From: Thioalkalivibrio sp. K90mix
Lineage (GTDB): Bacteria; Pseudomonadota; Gammaproteobacteria; Ectothiorhodospirales; Ectothiorhodospiraceae
Direction: 5' to 3'
DNA length: 64,000 nt
NCBI RefSeq assembly: GCF_000025545.1
Contig: NC_013889.1
Location: 923,501-987,500, forward strand
The notes beneath the pieces were generated by a model, which saw nothing but the letters and a program-made list of their open reading frames with translations, did no database searches and was not told where the DNA came from. Both the position numbers and the translations under genes were made by a program. Shown here in pieces: positions 7,123 through 18,173 of the stretch; position 1 is the first letter of the stretch; each line of letters opens with the position of its first letter.

Positions 7123-8145
7123 ATGGCACAGTCCCCGACGCAGAAGGAGTCCGGTCTCCCCCAGGTGATGCTTAAATCGGAGCTTCCGGCGCACCTGATC
7201 CGGCATGCGACGCTGCGTCAGCTGCAGGTGTTCGAGGCGATCGTGCGCCTGGGGAGCTTTACCCGCGCGGCGGAAGAGCTGCATCTGACCCAGCCAACGG
7301 TCTCGATCCAGATCAAGAAGCTCTCCACGGCACTGGGGCTCCCGCTGTTCGAGTACGTGGGGCGCAAGGCCTTCCCGACCGAGGTCGGGCTGCTGCTGTA
7401 CGACACCTGCCGCGAGATGCTCGGCGCGCTGACCAACCTCGAGATGAAACTGGCCGAGATGCACGGGCTCAAGCGGGGGCGTCTGCGCCTGGCGGTGATC
7501 ACCACCGCGCAGTACTTCGCGCCCAGCATTCTCGGACAGTTCGCCCGGCGCTATCCCGATATCGAACTGTCGCTGGAGGTCAGCAACTTTGACCGGGTGC
7601 TGGAACGGCTGTCGAACAACGACGACGACCTCTACATCATCGGGCATGTCCCCGAGCGGCTGACCGATGTCGCCGTGCACCCGTTCGCTCCGAACCCGCT
7701 GGTGGTGATGGCCAGCCGCGATCACCCACTGGTCGGCCGACGCAACATCCCGCTCAAGGAGCTGGAGCAGGAAACCTTTCTGATGCGGGAGCCGGGCTCG
7801 GGGATCCGCGAGGCGACGCTCAAGTTGTTCCAGGAACACGGGATCAGCCCGCCCGTGCGCATGGAACTGGGCAGTAACGAGGCGATCAAGCAAGCGGTGA
7901 TTGGCGGTCTGGGGATCGCCGTGCTGTCGCTGCACACCCTCAGCGCCGAGGGGGCCGAGGGCCCCGTGGCGCTGCTGGATGTCGAACACTTCCCGATCCA
8001 TCGCCAGTGGCATATCGTCTACCCGAAGAAGAAGGTCCTGTCCGTCGTCGCCCAGACCTTTCTCGACTTTGCCATCCAGGACGAGGCCCGGGTGCGGGCG
8101 CAGGTCGAAGACCTGCTGGCTGCGTTCAAGGCCCAGGCCGGCTGA
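7123..8145 (+). CDS. cbbR: LysR-type regulator, probably CbbR
   Basis: A 340-residue LysR-family activator with an N-terminal winged helix (LRQLQVFEAIVRLGSFTRAA, then LTQPTVSIQIKKL) and a two-lobed effector domain. The N-terminus carries a roughly 25-residue hydrophilic lead before the helix-turn-helix. Sequence style (YVGRKAFPTEVG, FARRYPDIELSLEVSN) matches CbbR regulators of Calvin-cycle genes. It is unusual in being co-directional with cbbQO and 13 bp downstream, whereas many cbbR genes are divergent from their target. The start MAQSPTQK avoids overlap with cbbO. Confidence 0.82.
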   Translation: MAQSPTQKESGLPQVMLKSELPAHLIRHATLRQLQVFEAIVRLGSFTRAAEELHLTQPTVSIQIKKLSTALGLPLFEYVGRKAFPTEVGLLLYDTCREMLGALTNLEMKLAEMHGLKRGRLRLAVITTAQYFAPSILGQFARRYPDIELSLEVSNFDRVLERLSNNDDDLYIIGHVPERLTDVAVHPFAPNPLVVMASRDHPLVGRRNIPLKELEQETFLMREPGSGIREATLKLFQEHGISPPVRMELGSNEAIKQAVIGGLGIAVLSLHTLSAEGAEGPVALLDVEHFPIHRQWHIVYPKKKVLSVVAQTFLDFAIQDEARVRAQVEDLLAAFKAQAG

Positions 8146-8228
8146 GTGGCTGCCATGACAGGCCCTGGAGGGTCCCTTACAATTCACGCTTTGCCCGGCC
8201 GCCATCGGCCCGAGTGGGAGAACACGCA

Positions 8229-8795
8229 GTGAGCACCGTCACCCGGCCGCGCATCAGCGGCACCCAGTTCATCAACGCCGACGAGGCGCCGCGTTCGCGC
8301 CTGAGTCTGAGCGCCTCGCACCGTGACCAGCACCACCCGGTGACCGGGACGGGCAGCGGCATGTTCGCCGGCGCCATCGACACCCCGCCGAACGAGAGCT
8401 GCGTGGTCTGTGCTCCGGCCACGCGCCGCCTGGCCGAGGAGCTGTTCGACGCCTGGAACGACGCCCTGCAGACGGGTGATGCCCGCCGCGTGACCGCCCT
8501 GTACGCCGACGACGCGGTGCTGCTGCCGACCGTGTCCAATGTTCCGCGCACCAACCATGCCGAGATCCAGGACTACTTCGAGCATTTCCTCGAGAAGAAG
8601 CCCTTCGGCACCATCAACACGCGCAACGTGAAGCTCGGCTGCAACAAGCTGACCGACGCGGGCACCTATACCTTCCGCGTGACCGACGGCAGCGAGACGC
8701 AGGAAGTCCCCGCTCGCTATACCTTCGTCTACGAGAACCGCGAAGGGGAATGGAAAATCGTGCACCACCACTCCTCGATGATGCCCACTGCGTGA
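8229..8795 (+). CDS. NTF2-fold (DUF4440/SgcJ-like) protein with CsoS2-like N-terminal motifs
   Basis: A 188-residue protein. Residues from about 65 form an NTF2-like domain of the SgcJ/CaMKII-association type (LAEELFDAWNDALQTGD, YADDAVLLPT, ending WKIVHHHSSMMP). Residues 1-60 look disordered and contain ISGT at 9-12 and VTGT at 38-41, plus a Cys-Val-Val-Cys pair at 58-61. The [IV][ST]G triad is the known shell-contact motif of the carboxysome scaffold CsoS2. The start is GTG, with GGGAG upstream. It lies 83 bp after cbbR at the end of the carboxysome block. A carboxysome cargo or shell-bound role is inferred; no enzymatic function is claimed. Confidence 0.8.
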   Translation: MSTVTRPRISGTQFINADEAPRSRLSLSASHRDQHHPVTGTGSGMFAGAIDTPPNESCVVCAPATRRLAEELFDAWNDALQTGDARRVTALYADDAVLLPTVSNVPRTNHAEIQDYFEHFLEKKPFGTINTRNVKLGCNKLTDAGTYTFRVTDGSETQEVPARYTFVYENREGEWKIVHHHSSMMPTA

Positions 8796-8872
8796 CCCGG
8801 TAATCGGTGAACGTTTGTTCCCGGCAGGGCGAGTCGCGATACTGGACGCTCGCCACCATCGGGAGAAAGGGA

Positions 8873-9355
8873 ATGTCCAAACGCTCATTCGTGATCCTGG
8901 CCGCTGCTGGCCTGGCACTGGCCGGTGCCGGTAGTGCGCAGGCCTCCAACAGCGCCGAGCTGGAACTGGACGGCGAGACCTACACGCTGGATGTTCAGGT
9001 CTGTGACTTCTCGGGCGAGGCAGACGAGGGCGATCTTCAGACCCTGGTCGGGGATGCCGAGACCGATGATGGCCCGATGCGTGTGTTTGTCTCGCGCAAT
9101 GAGGTCAGCGGCATGCTGATGCACACGGTCAGTGTTCAGATCGGGGATGTGATGTCCCCCGAGGGCGAGGTGCTGGAGGCCAACCGCAGCCGTTCCGGCG
9201 ATCAGTGGTTCTCCGCCGCCGATGGCCCCTCCGAACCGTTGATCCGGATCGACGGCGCGGACCTGATCGCCGACGGGCTCTTTTCCGATACCGGAATGAC
9301 GCGGGATCCGGTCGAGGGGCGCCTGACCGCGACCTGCAACGACCCGGGTGTCTGA
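8873..9355 (+). CDS. Secreted protein of unknown function
   Basis: A 160-residue protein with a clear Sec signal peptide ([18 protein letters not shown], likely cut after AQA near residue 24). There is no lipobox Cys. The mature part is acidic, with two Cys residues (VCDFSG and ATCNDPG) that could form one disulfide near the two ends of a small beta-rich domain. I do not recognise the family. GGGAGAAAGG precedes the ATG. Its stop overlaps the start of the next gene by eight bases, so the two are probably cotranscribed. Confidence 0.75.
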   Translation: MSKRSFVILAAAGLALAGAGSAQASNSAELELDGETYTLDVQVCDFSGEADEGDLQTLVGDAETDDGPMRVFVSRNEVSGMLMHTVSVQIGDVMSPEGEVLEANRSRSGDQWFSAADGPSEPLIRIDGADLIADGLFSDTGMTRDPVEGRLTATCNDPGV

Positions 9356-10346
9356 GCCAGGCCGCGACCGATCGCAGGCGGCGGTCGCCGCTGCAGTATG
9401 CGCAGCCACGGGCGCCCGCCGCGCCATCCCCGTCGAGCGTGTCCAGACCCTCTGGAGCGGCTATGGCGAGATCGTTCGCTATCATCTGGAAGACGCGTAC
9501 GTTCCCACCGTGATCGCCAAGCACATTGTGTTCCCCGATGATCGTCGCCACCCACGCGGCTGGTCGGGGACGCGAGGTCATGAGCGCAAGCGACACTCCT
9601 ATCAGGTCGAGATGCACTGGTATCGCGACTGGGCGGGGCGTTGCAGCGACGCCTGTCGTGTCCCGCGATGCCAGCTCGCGCAGGACCTGGGCGATGCCCA
9701 CCTGATTGTGCTGGAGGACCTGGATGCCGCCGGTTTTCCGCTTCGCCACGATCACCTGTCGGTGGAGCAGGCCGGCATTTGCCTGGCATGGCTCGCGGCC
9801 TTTCACGCGACCTTTCTGGGTGCCAGGTCCTCGGGGCTCTGGACTACGGGCACCTACTGGCACCTCGCGACCCGGCCGGACGAGTGGGCGGCCATTGCTG
9901 ATCCCCAACTGCGCGAAGCGGCCCCGAAGCTCGATCAGCGACTCAGTGCGGCGCGCTTTCAGACGCTGGTGCATGGCGATGCCAAGGTCGCGAACTTCTG
10001 TTTCAGCGAACGCGGTGATCGGGTGGCCGCGGTGGATTTCCAGTATGTCGGGGGTGGCTGCGGGATGAAGGACGTTGCGTACTTCATCGGCAGCTGTCTG
10101 GACGAGGCCGATCAGGAACGCTTCGAGAAGGAACTGCTGGGGGGATATTTCGCGGCGCTGCGCTCGGAGGTTGTCGCCACGCACGGAGCTGGCGCGGACC
10201 TGGACGCACTGGAGCAGGAATGGCGCGCGCTCTTCCCGCTGGCCCAGGCGGATTTCCAGCGTTTTCTGGCCGGCTGGAGTCCGGAGCACTGGAAACGCAA
10301 CGATTACGCCGAGCGCGTGACACGCAAGGCGCTGGATCAGTTGTAG
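9348..10346 (+). CDS. Phosphotransferase of the ecdysteroid-kinase-like/APH fold
   Basis: A 332-residue protein of the protein-kinase-like aminoglycoside phosphotransferase superfamily. The catalytic loop reads [11 protein letters not shown] and the metal-binding segment [10 protein letters not shown]; a Lys in TVIAKHI could be the ATP-binding lysine. Overall it resembles the EcKinase-like group, whose bacterial substrates are unknown. The GTG start at 9348 overlaps the preceding gene. It is convergent with ettA and ends before a strong hairpin. The substrate cannot be deduced. Confidence 0.75.
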   Translation: MSEPGRDRSQAAVAAAVCAATGARRAIPVERVQTLWSGYGEIVRYHLEDAYVPTVIAKHIVFPDDRRHPRGWSGTRGHERKRHSYQVEMHWYRDWAGRCSDACRVPRCQLAQDLGDAHLIVLEDLDAAGFPLRHDHLSVEQAGICLAWLAAFHATFLGARSSGLWTTGTYWHLATRPDEWAAIADPQLREAAPKLDQRLSAARFQTLVHGDAKVANFCFSERGDRVAAVDFQYVGGGCGMKDVAYFIGSCLDEADQERFEKELLGGYFAALRSEVVATHGAGADLDALEQEWRALFPLAQADFQRFLAGWSPEHWKRNDYAERVTRKALDQL

Positions 10347-10353
10347 GGCCGGG

Positions 10354-10385
10354 CTCTCCGGGCGCCGTGCGGGACGCCCGGAGAG
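10354..10385. terminator. Strong hairpin between convergent genes
   Basis: An 11-bp perfect stem (CTCTCCGGGCG at 10354-10364 with CGCCCGGAGAG at 10375-10385) between the kinase-like gene and ettA, whose 3' ends face each other. It lacks a clear T-tract on either side, so it may serve as a weak bidirectional terminator or an mRNA end protector. Confidence 0.55.
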
Positions 10386-10394
10386 TGGGTCCGG

Positions 10395-12062
<1,668 letters not shown>

Positions 12063-12280
12063 GATGCTCCTGCGACCAATGCGGTTTGAATGAGGGGCAG
12101 GCCACTGACGACCCGCGCTGGGTCCGCACTTTACCATCCCGAGGGGTACAGGGGCGCATGATCCCGGCGCTAAACAGCGATTGGGGACTCAGGGCCTGTT
12201 TGCTGGGGTGACCGGGTCAGTACCCGCTACCCGTGTACAGGGGGTCGGGCGCTGCGTTCCCGGGCATGAAATCACCGCCT

Positions 12281-12607
12281 TCAGCCCTTGAACTTCACCA
12301 GACGGCTGACCTGGATGTCGGAGATGAAGACGACACCACTGTGCTGGTTGAAGAAGGGCGTGAACCCTTCGAGGATCGGCTCGACCAGCTCTTCGGGGAT
12401 CGCGGCGATGATCATGATCAGCACCTCGTCCTCGTTGAACATCAAGTGGCCTTCGTGGAAGCCCTGACTGCCCTTGCCGGAGAGGTTGCCAATGATTGTG
12501 TAACCCTTCACTCCGGCGCGGTCCAGCAGATCGGTGGCGAAGGCCTGGTGTTCGCCTTCGAGGATGATCTCGAGTTTTTTCAGTGGTTTGAGATTCAGGT
12601 CGTTCAT
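12281..12607 (-). CDS. cpII: Carboxysome-associated PII-like protein (CPII/SbtB type)
   Basis: A 108-residue PII-fold signalling protein (LKKLEIILEGEHQ at the start, GVKGYTIIGNLSGKGSQG where the T-loop begins). It resembles the CPII group found beside carboxysome and bicarbonate-uptake genes, which bind adenine nucleotides and respond to bicarbonate rather than controlling nitrogen. Its ATG overlaps the dabA stop as ATGA, so it is the last gene of the dab operon and is made together with the pump. A role as regulator of DAB activity or assembly is inferred. Confidence 0.85.
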   Translation of the reverse strand: MNDLNLKPLKKLEIILEGEHQAFATDLLDRAGVKGYTIIGNLSGKGSQGFHEGHLMFNEDEVLIMIIAAIPEELVEPILEGFTPFFNQHSGVVFISDIQVSRLVKFKG

Positions 12608-15600
12608 GCAGGGTGGTCCTCCTCAGCAGGTCGATCGGTTGCGCCTTGCGCGGTGTTGGGCAGGGGTTCGTCGTGCCAGTTGCCGTCGACGTATCGGTGC
12701 AGTCCGCCGGTTTCGGGGTCCAGGACGACGCACTGCACCCAGCCATTCGCGATCAGGCTGCGCACCTTGGGCACGTTCTCGATGGCCCGGCGCGCGTGCG
12801 CGAGCGGCGCCTCGATGAGGGCCAGCAGACGGATCGGGTCGTGGTAGGGCAAACCGTTGTAGTGCACGGTCTGCGCGGGCAGCCCGGTGCGCAGGTCCGA
12901 CAGGTTGCCGGTCATGACCCCGATGCGACAGGCAACGTTGTGGTAGACCTTGCTGCCTGAACCGTAGTGTTCATTGTCGACCGCCGAGAAGTAGTGTTCC
13001 ATGTTGATCCATTGGGCGACGATCAGCGGGCCGGTGAGGATGCTTTCCAGCAATCGGCCCCTGGGGTCGACCCGGTGGTCGTAGGAATGCAGGAAGGTGC
13101 GTCCCTTCAAATCGGTTGTCTCGGTCAGGTGCCGTCGGCCGATGATGAAGCCTGCATTGCGCGCCAGACCCCATTCGGGGCGTACCTGCGCCCAGTCGAC
13201 CGCATTGCGCTGTGCCTTGCGCGCGGCCTTGACAGCATCCGGGGCTGGCTCGCGGTCCGGGTCCAGGGCCTGCAGGCGCTCGCGGGCAACGAGGCGCGTG
13301 GCGGCGCGCAGGCCGTTGCGCAGGCGCTCGAGGTAGACCAGGTGGCTGGTCGGCAGCAGGTCGAGATCGTGCAGCCGGATCTCGTCGGAGGTGGTGTTGT
13401 GCATGGCCGGCAGAAACCAGGCGTCATCCGGGATGTCGATGCCCTGGGCACGCAGCCGTCGGCGCACCTCCGGCTTGTTGCCCATGTGCGCGAGTACCCG
13501 GGCGCTGACGATCCCGTGGCTGCCTCCGCAGGCGCCACAGTCGAGCGCTGATTCGTAGGGGTTGTTGTCCGACCGGCTGCCATGGCCGGTGAGGATGATG
13601 AAGCGCGAGAACTGTTCGGTCAGGCCGATCGAGCGCAACGCCTGGGCAACGAAATAGGTCTGCTCGTCCAGCGAAAACCCGATCCGGCCCAGGCGCTCCA
13701 GCTGCATCTGCGCATAGGAACGGTTGATGCGGTAGTCATCTTGCAAGGTCTTGATGAAAGCCGACTCGTCACGCTCGTTCAGGCCAAAGTCGCGGGCGAA
13801 ATGGGTCTGTCCGCTGCAGTGGCCCAATGCCGTTTCGCGCAGCTCGCGGATCATGGCATCGGTGATGGCTTCACGCTCGATGTCGAACGCCTGGTGGATG
13901 GCCTGGACGATGATGGCCCGTTGCTGGGCGCGAACGACCGAGTCCGCCTGCTCGCGGGTGAGTTTGTCGACCATCAGACGGGTCGAGGGCTGATCCGCTT
14001 CGATCCTGTCGCGCCATCGATGGTAGGCCGCCGGAGCGATGGTCTTGCCGATCATGTCAAAGCCGAACAGCAGGCCAATGGCCTCGACGGTGAAGTACGG
14101 CGAGAGAACGGAGTTCTTCAGGTCGTGCAGCAGATGCTCGGCCGAGGAGTACAGGTCGAGGTCGAGCGGCTCGCCACCGGTGGTGACTTCCAGTACGACA
14201 TTCCTGGGTGTAACGACGACCGGACAGAGGTGATCCTCGCTGCCCTTGCCAAGCGCGATGAAGCTCACCGGGACGCCGAAGAAGCCGGCAATGCCGTAGG
14301 TCTGGTAGTCGCCGATGGTCTCGAGTTGACGGCGCACGCGTTCGGAGCGTACGTCGATGCAAAAGAGCAATTGCGCGAACGGGCGTTTCGCGCGCGGCGC
14401 GGGCGGTTCGAGCCGCAGGCTTGACAGCACGCTGCGGCGGTAGGTCGCCTCCATGGCTTCCAGCCAGACCATACCCTCGTGCTGCTCGAAGTCGCCCAGC
14501 TGTTCAAGCACTGCGGCGAGTTGGCTACGATCGAGATCGGCAAACAGCGACGGATTGCCAGTAAGCGAGGCCAGCGAGCCGAGGGCACGGGCCTGGTCGC
14601 GGCCTTCGGCGCGGCGCTTGGCCGGCAGGTATTGGTCCAGCTGCCGGGCGATCTCGTTGGATTTGCCGCGTGCAATGACGGCCTCAACGGTCTCGGCGTA
14701 GACGGGCAGTACCTCGCCGCCGAAAAACTCGCGGCGCAGGTAGCACTCGGCGGGGCGCTCATCGAGGAGTGTTTCGAGGGCCTTGCGGTCGCCCGGCATC
14801 TTGTGGCGACGGCTGTGCTCGCGAATCAGGGACAGCCCGAGCACTAGACGGATGGCGAGAAAATCAATCAGGTCGGCCGGATGCTCGCGTGCCCAGTGAT
14901 AGTGGTTTGCCGTCGAGCGCCAGCGGATGAAGCCGGCCCAGCCGTGCAGGCGGGTCAGTTCGCGCACGATCAGATCGGGCCAGGCCTCTTCGGGGATGCC
15001 GATCTCGTCCAGGACATGGGCGATGATCGCCTCGGGGCTGTCGTGGTCTGCCAGGATCGTTTGGGTGTGCTGGCCACGCAGGAGCAGGCGCGGGTGGTGA
15101 TGGACGATCGTCTTCCATGCGGCAAACAGGCCGTGCTCGCGTCCGGGCATCTGCCATGCTGACTGACCCTCGTCGAAGTAATCCAGGCAGATCTTGGTGA
15201 GCTGTTCGTCCAGCGTGGTGCCGATACGTGTGCCGAACAGCGAATCGAGTGCCTCGTAGAGCGGCTGTATGACCGGAAAGGCGGCATGCAGCCGTTCGGC
15301 GAGTATCCCGGTATCGGTCGCAGAGGGGGTGTGTTCGCGACCGTTCAGGGCGGCCGCCACGTCGTCGACATCGGCGAGCGTGCGCGGTGTGATGACCGGA
15401 TCATGATATCCAGTCAGCAGCGTGCAGAGCAGGTCGATCCCGCCGATCGCCTGGAGGGCCGGGCGGTTCTCGAGGGCGGCCTCGACGCGCGTCTCGAGGG
15501 TGTCGCGGTCCACGTGGCCCTCGCGGAACAGTCGCTGGTAGTCGGCCCGGGGCAGGAACCCCCGCCCGTGAAACAGTACTTCACCGCGCTGGATGGCTTC

Positions 15601-15738
15601 AGGGAACGGCAGGTCTTCCAGCCCGTGGAGCGGGTTGTGATGGATGAAGGTGCGCATGGGCCAGAAGTTGGGAATGGGCTCGGCCGCCATGTGCACCATC
15701 GAGCGGATCTTGAGCTTGCGTCCTAGCGTCAGCTTCAC
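12604..15738 (-). CDS. dabA: Inorganic carbon pump subunit DabA (DUF2309)
   Basis: A 1044-residue cytoplasmic subunit of a DAB pump, which is proposed to hydrate CO2 to bicarbonate vectorially, driven by the cation gradient through DabB. The beta-carbonic-anhydrase-like zinc site is complete: Cys460 and Asp462 in FCIDVRSERV, His719 in GHGSRSDNNP, and Cys734 in LDCGACGG. The 15-residue His-to-Cys spacing agrees with characterised DabA. The GTG start (KLTLGRKLKIRSMVH follows) overlaps the previous stop as GTGA. A longer in-frame extension would run into that gene and looks like a shadow. Confidence 0.93.
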   Translation of the reverse strand: MKLTLGRKLKIRSMVHMAAEPIPNFWPMRTFIHHNPLHGLEDLPFPEAIQRGEVLFHGRGFLPRADYQRLFREGHVDRDTLETRVEAALENRPALQAIGGIDLLCTLLTGYHDPVITPRTLADVDDVAAALNGREHTPSATDTGILAERLHAAFPVIQPLYEALDSLFGTRIGTTLDEQLTKICLDYFDEGQSAWQMPGREHGLFAAWKTIVHHHPRLLLRGQHTQTILADHDSPEAIIAHVLDEIGIPEEAWPDLIVRELTRLHGWAGFIRWRSTANHYHWAREHPADLIDFLAIRLVLGLSLIREHSRRHKMPGDRKALETLLDERPAECYLRREFFGGEVLPVYAETVEAVIARGKSNEIARQLDQYLPAKRRAEGRDQARALGSLASLTGNPSLFADLDRSQLAAVLEQLGDFEQHEGMVWLEAMEATYRRSVLSSLRLEPPAPRAKRPFAQLLFCIDVRSERVRRQLETIGDYQTYGIAGFFGVPVSFIALGKGSEDHLCPVVVTPRNVVLEVTTGGEPLDLDLYSSAEHLLHDLKNSVLSPYFTVEAIGLLFGFDMIGKTIAPAAYHRWRDRIEADQPSTRLMVDKLTREQADSVVRAQQRAIIVQAIHQAFDIEREAITDAMIRELRETALGHCSGQTHFARDFGLNERDESAFIKTLQDDYRINRSYAQMQLERLGRIGFSLDEQTYFVAQALRSIGLTEQFSRFIILTGHGSRSDNNPYESALDCGACGGSHGIVSARVLAHMGNKPEVRRRLRAQGIDIPDDAWFLPAMHNTTSDEIRLHDLDLLPTSHLVYLERLRNGLRAATRLVARERLQALDPDREPAPDAVKAARKAQRNAVDWAQVRPEWGLARNAGFIIGRRHLTETTDLKGRTFLHSYDHRVDPRGRLLESILTGPLIVAQWINMEHYFSAVDNEHYGSGSKVYHNVACRIGVMTGNLSDLRTGLPAQTVHYNGLPYHDPIRLLALIEAPLAHARRAIENVPKVRSLIANGWVQCVVLDPETGGLHRYVDGNWHDEPLPNTAQGATDRPAEEDHPA

Positions 15739-16487
15739 AGGGCACCTCCAGTCCACAGCAGGCCGGATATCACCAGCAATACCAACAGGCTGGTGAAGGC
15801 CCATGTCGTGGTGGCCGACAGGTCCTCGGCGACGGGGCCGCTGCGTGGGCCGAACACCGTGCCTTGCAGCAGCCGCGCTCCCGCCCAGCTCCACAGCAAC
15901 CAGGTCAGCAGCACCCCGAGGGCGATCCCGGGCGTGGCGCTGCCCAGCAGCGCCAGCAGGGCAAAGAAGCCCGGGAACAGTGGCAGGGCCATGGCTGCCA
16001 GCGTGGTCACCACGATCACGCCCGACAGACGCGGCAGGTCGCGGGCCAATCCGCCATGCAGTCCGGTATAGGCCGACTCCAGCCGTCGAGCAAGCGCATC
16101 GCGTACCAGGAGCATCAGCACTGGGGCGGCTGTCATCGCGAGGGCGAAGCCGATCACGTTGGCATCAGTCGGCCGTTGCATCACGAACAGCCATACCAAG
16201 GGCCAGGCCGAGCTGGCCAGCATGGCCGCCCAGCGCCCGACTTCCCGTATGGTCAGCAGGCGAAAGGCGTACAGGATCGCACTGAGGCCCGCCCAGGCGA
16301 TAAGCAGTCCGTGGGCCGGTGCCAGATCACCCCAAAGGATGATCGCGACGCCGATCTGCGGCCAGATAACGAAGAGGAAGACCTGCACGTAGGTGCTGGT
16401 GATACGCGCGGCCAGAGCATTGAACACCAGGCTCATCGGGAACAGTGGCAGGAAGACAGCCGCGAGGAAGATCAGCAGAACGGACAT
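15735..16487 (-). CDS. NuoM/NuoN-like membrane subunit of the DAB operon
   Basis: A 250-residue hydrophobic protein with about seven or eight membrane helices. The segment LARDLPRLSGVIVVTTLAAMALPLFPGF resembles the C-terminal half of complex I antiporter subunits (NuoM), so it looks like half an antiporter module. It lies between dabB (1 bp gap) and dabA (4-bp overlap), so it is made in step with both. Some DAB loci have an extra membrane gene in this place. It may complete or tune the cation channel formed by DabB; this is inference. Confidence 0.8.
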   Translation of the reverse strand: MSVLLIFLAAVFLPLFPMSLVFNALAARITSTYVQVFLFVIWPQIGVAIILWGDLAPAHGLLIAWAGLSAILYAFRLLTIREVGRWAAMLASSAWPLVWLFVMQRPTDANVIGFALAMTAAPVLMLLVRDALARRLESAYTGLHGGLARDLPRLSGVIVVTTLAAMALPLFPGFFALLALLGSATPGIALGVLLTWLLWSWAGARLLQGTVFGPRSGPVAEDLSATTTWAFTSLLVLLVISGLLWTGGAL

Positions 16488-16488
16488 C

Positions 16489-18171
16489 TCAACCCCATCT
16501 CAGCCAGATGTTCAGGCGCCGGGACAGCGCCAGCATCGAGACCGTCATGCGGTGGTACAGGTCTGCGATATAGAACTCGCGGGAGAACAGCGCGTACAGC
16601 GTCAGCCAGGTGCGTCCATGTTCCCTGTCGACCCGCTGGCGGCGCACATGGGTCAGGTAGGCACCCAGCCAGCCGGCCACCATGACCAGCGCCAGCAGCA
16701 CGATGAGCACACCGAAGGTGATCTGATCAATGCCCGCGGCGGCATAAAGCGCTGCGCGGAACTCGGCATCCGGATACAGGAAACTCTCGAAGCTGTGTCC
16801 GATGAAGCTGTAACCGATCACGATCACCGCGAACGACAGCACGATCAGGGCCATCATGCGCAATGGGTTCTCGGTATCCAGCCGGTGCGTGGCGAACAGC
16901 ACCTGAACGCCTGTGATCCAGCCAAAGAACAGGAGCACGATCGCGCCCTGTTTCTGGAAAAAGTCCGGGGCCACCCAGGCATGTGCCAGCACCAGAATCA
17001 CCAGCGGCACGATCAGCATCGCCGCACCGATCAGCAGCCACGGCAGGCGGGTGGGGGCCGGCTTGCGTTCGACCAGAAAATCGTAGAGCGGGTCGTTGGG
17101 CACGCCGTCGTGCTTGCGTGCGGCGCCAATCACCTTGCCGGCACCGAGGAACAGGGTGCCCTTGAACAGTCCGTGGGCAATCAGGTGGAAGATTGCCAGC
17201 GCGAACGCGCCGGCGCCCGTCTCCATGATCATGAATCCCATCTGACCCACCGTGGAATAGCCGAGCGACTTCTTGATGTCGTTCTGGGCGAGCATCAGCA
17301 TCGAGCCGAGTATCGCCGTGAGCAGACCCACGATGAACAGCAGATGCAGGACCTCGCTGCTGTGGACGAATACCGGTGCGAAGCGATTGATGATGATGCC
17401 ACCCGCGTTGACGATACCCGCGTGCATCAATGCCGAAACCGGCGTCGGACCCTCCATGGAATAGGGCAGCCAGGTGTGCAGTGGGAACTGCGCGGATTTG
17501 GCAAAGGCCGCCAATGCCACCAGGAAGGCCACGGTTCCGGCGACCGGCAGGTCCAGGAACGTGCGGGCGTCCGGCGTCGCTTCGATGCGGGCGAACAGGG
17601 TGGGGAAGTCCAGCGCGCCGTAGGCCTGGAACAGCACCATCGCGGCCAGTACCAGCGGCAGATCACCCAGGCGATAGGTGATGAACGTCCAGAAGGCGTA
17701 GCGCTGCGCGTTGAGAGGTTCGGTGTTGTGCGCCAGCAGGAAATACAGGAAGACGCCGATCAGGTGCCAGGCCACCAGCAGGGTGATCAGGTCGCCGGCC
17801 ATCACCATCAGCAGGATCGAGCCGGTCATCAGGTCCAGCAGCATGAAAAAACGGGCGTACCCCGGTTCCTCGATCATGTAGCGGATCGAGTAGATGTGGA
17901 CCACCAGGCTGATGCCGGCGACCACCAGCGCCATGATCGCGCTCAGCGGATCGATCTGCAGACTGCCCAGGCCGCCGGCCAGGCCAGCCCATTGGGGCCC
18001 TGTGTCGTTGACGATATAGGCAGTCAGCTGGAAAGCGGCCACCAGCACCACGACCAGGTTGAGGCCGACACTCAGTTGCGCGACGCGCTTGCCCAGCCGG
18101 GCACCAAACAAATGGACCAGTAGCGCCGCGAGAAAGGGAAGGAGAGGGATCAGCCACTGCGTCTCGATCAT
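16489..18171 (-). CDS. dabB: Inorganic carbon pump membrane subunit DabB (NuoL-like)
   Basis: A 560-residue membrane protein of the NuoL/MrpA antiporter family with about 14 helices. Family landmarks are visible: the Lys of AKSAQFPLHTWLPYSMEGPTP, followed by PVSALMHAGIVNAGG, and the Lys/His region AHGLFKGTLFLGAG. Together with DabA it forms the energy-coupled CO2-trapping pump. It is the first gene of the operon. AAGG nine bases before the ATG is the likely ribosome site; three TGTTGAC repeats lie immediately upstream. Confidence 0.93.
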   Translation of the reverse strand: MIETQWLIPLLPFLAALLVHLFGARLGKRVAQLSVGLNLVVVLVAAFQLTAYIVNDTGPQWAGLAGGLGSLQIDPLSAIMALVVAGISLVVHIYSIRYMIEEPGYARFFMLLDLMTGSILLMVMAGDLITLLVAWHLIGVFLYFLLAHNTEPLNAQRYAFWTFITYRLGDLPLVLAAMVLFQAYGALDFPTLFARIEATPDARTFLDLPVAGTVAFLVALAAFAKSAQFPLHTWLPYSMEGPTPVSALMHAGIVNAGGIIINRFAPVFVHSSEVLHLLFIVGLLTAILGSMLMLAQNDIKKSLGYSTVGQMGFMIMETGAGAFALAIFHLIAHGLFKGTLFLGAGKVIGAARKHDGVPNDPLYDFLVERKPAPTRLPWLLIGAAMLIVPLVILVLAHAWVAPDFFQKQGAIVLLFFGWITGVQVLFATHRLDTENPLRMMALIVLSFAVIVIGYSFIGHSFESFLYPDAEFRAALYAAAGIDQITFGVLIVLLALVMVAGWLGAYLTHVRRQRVDREHGRTWLTLYALFSREFYIADLYHRMTVSMLALSRRLNIWLRWG

Positions 18172-18173
18172 TG

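Noticed and set aside
16393-18123. Long + strand open frame opposite dabB
   Set aside because: It is the antisense shadow of a clear DabB gene; the product is His/Gln/Asp-rich with no domain, as expected from the reverse of a hydrophobic GC-rich gene.
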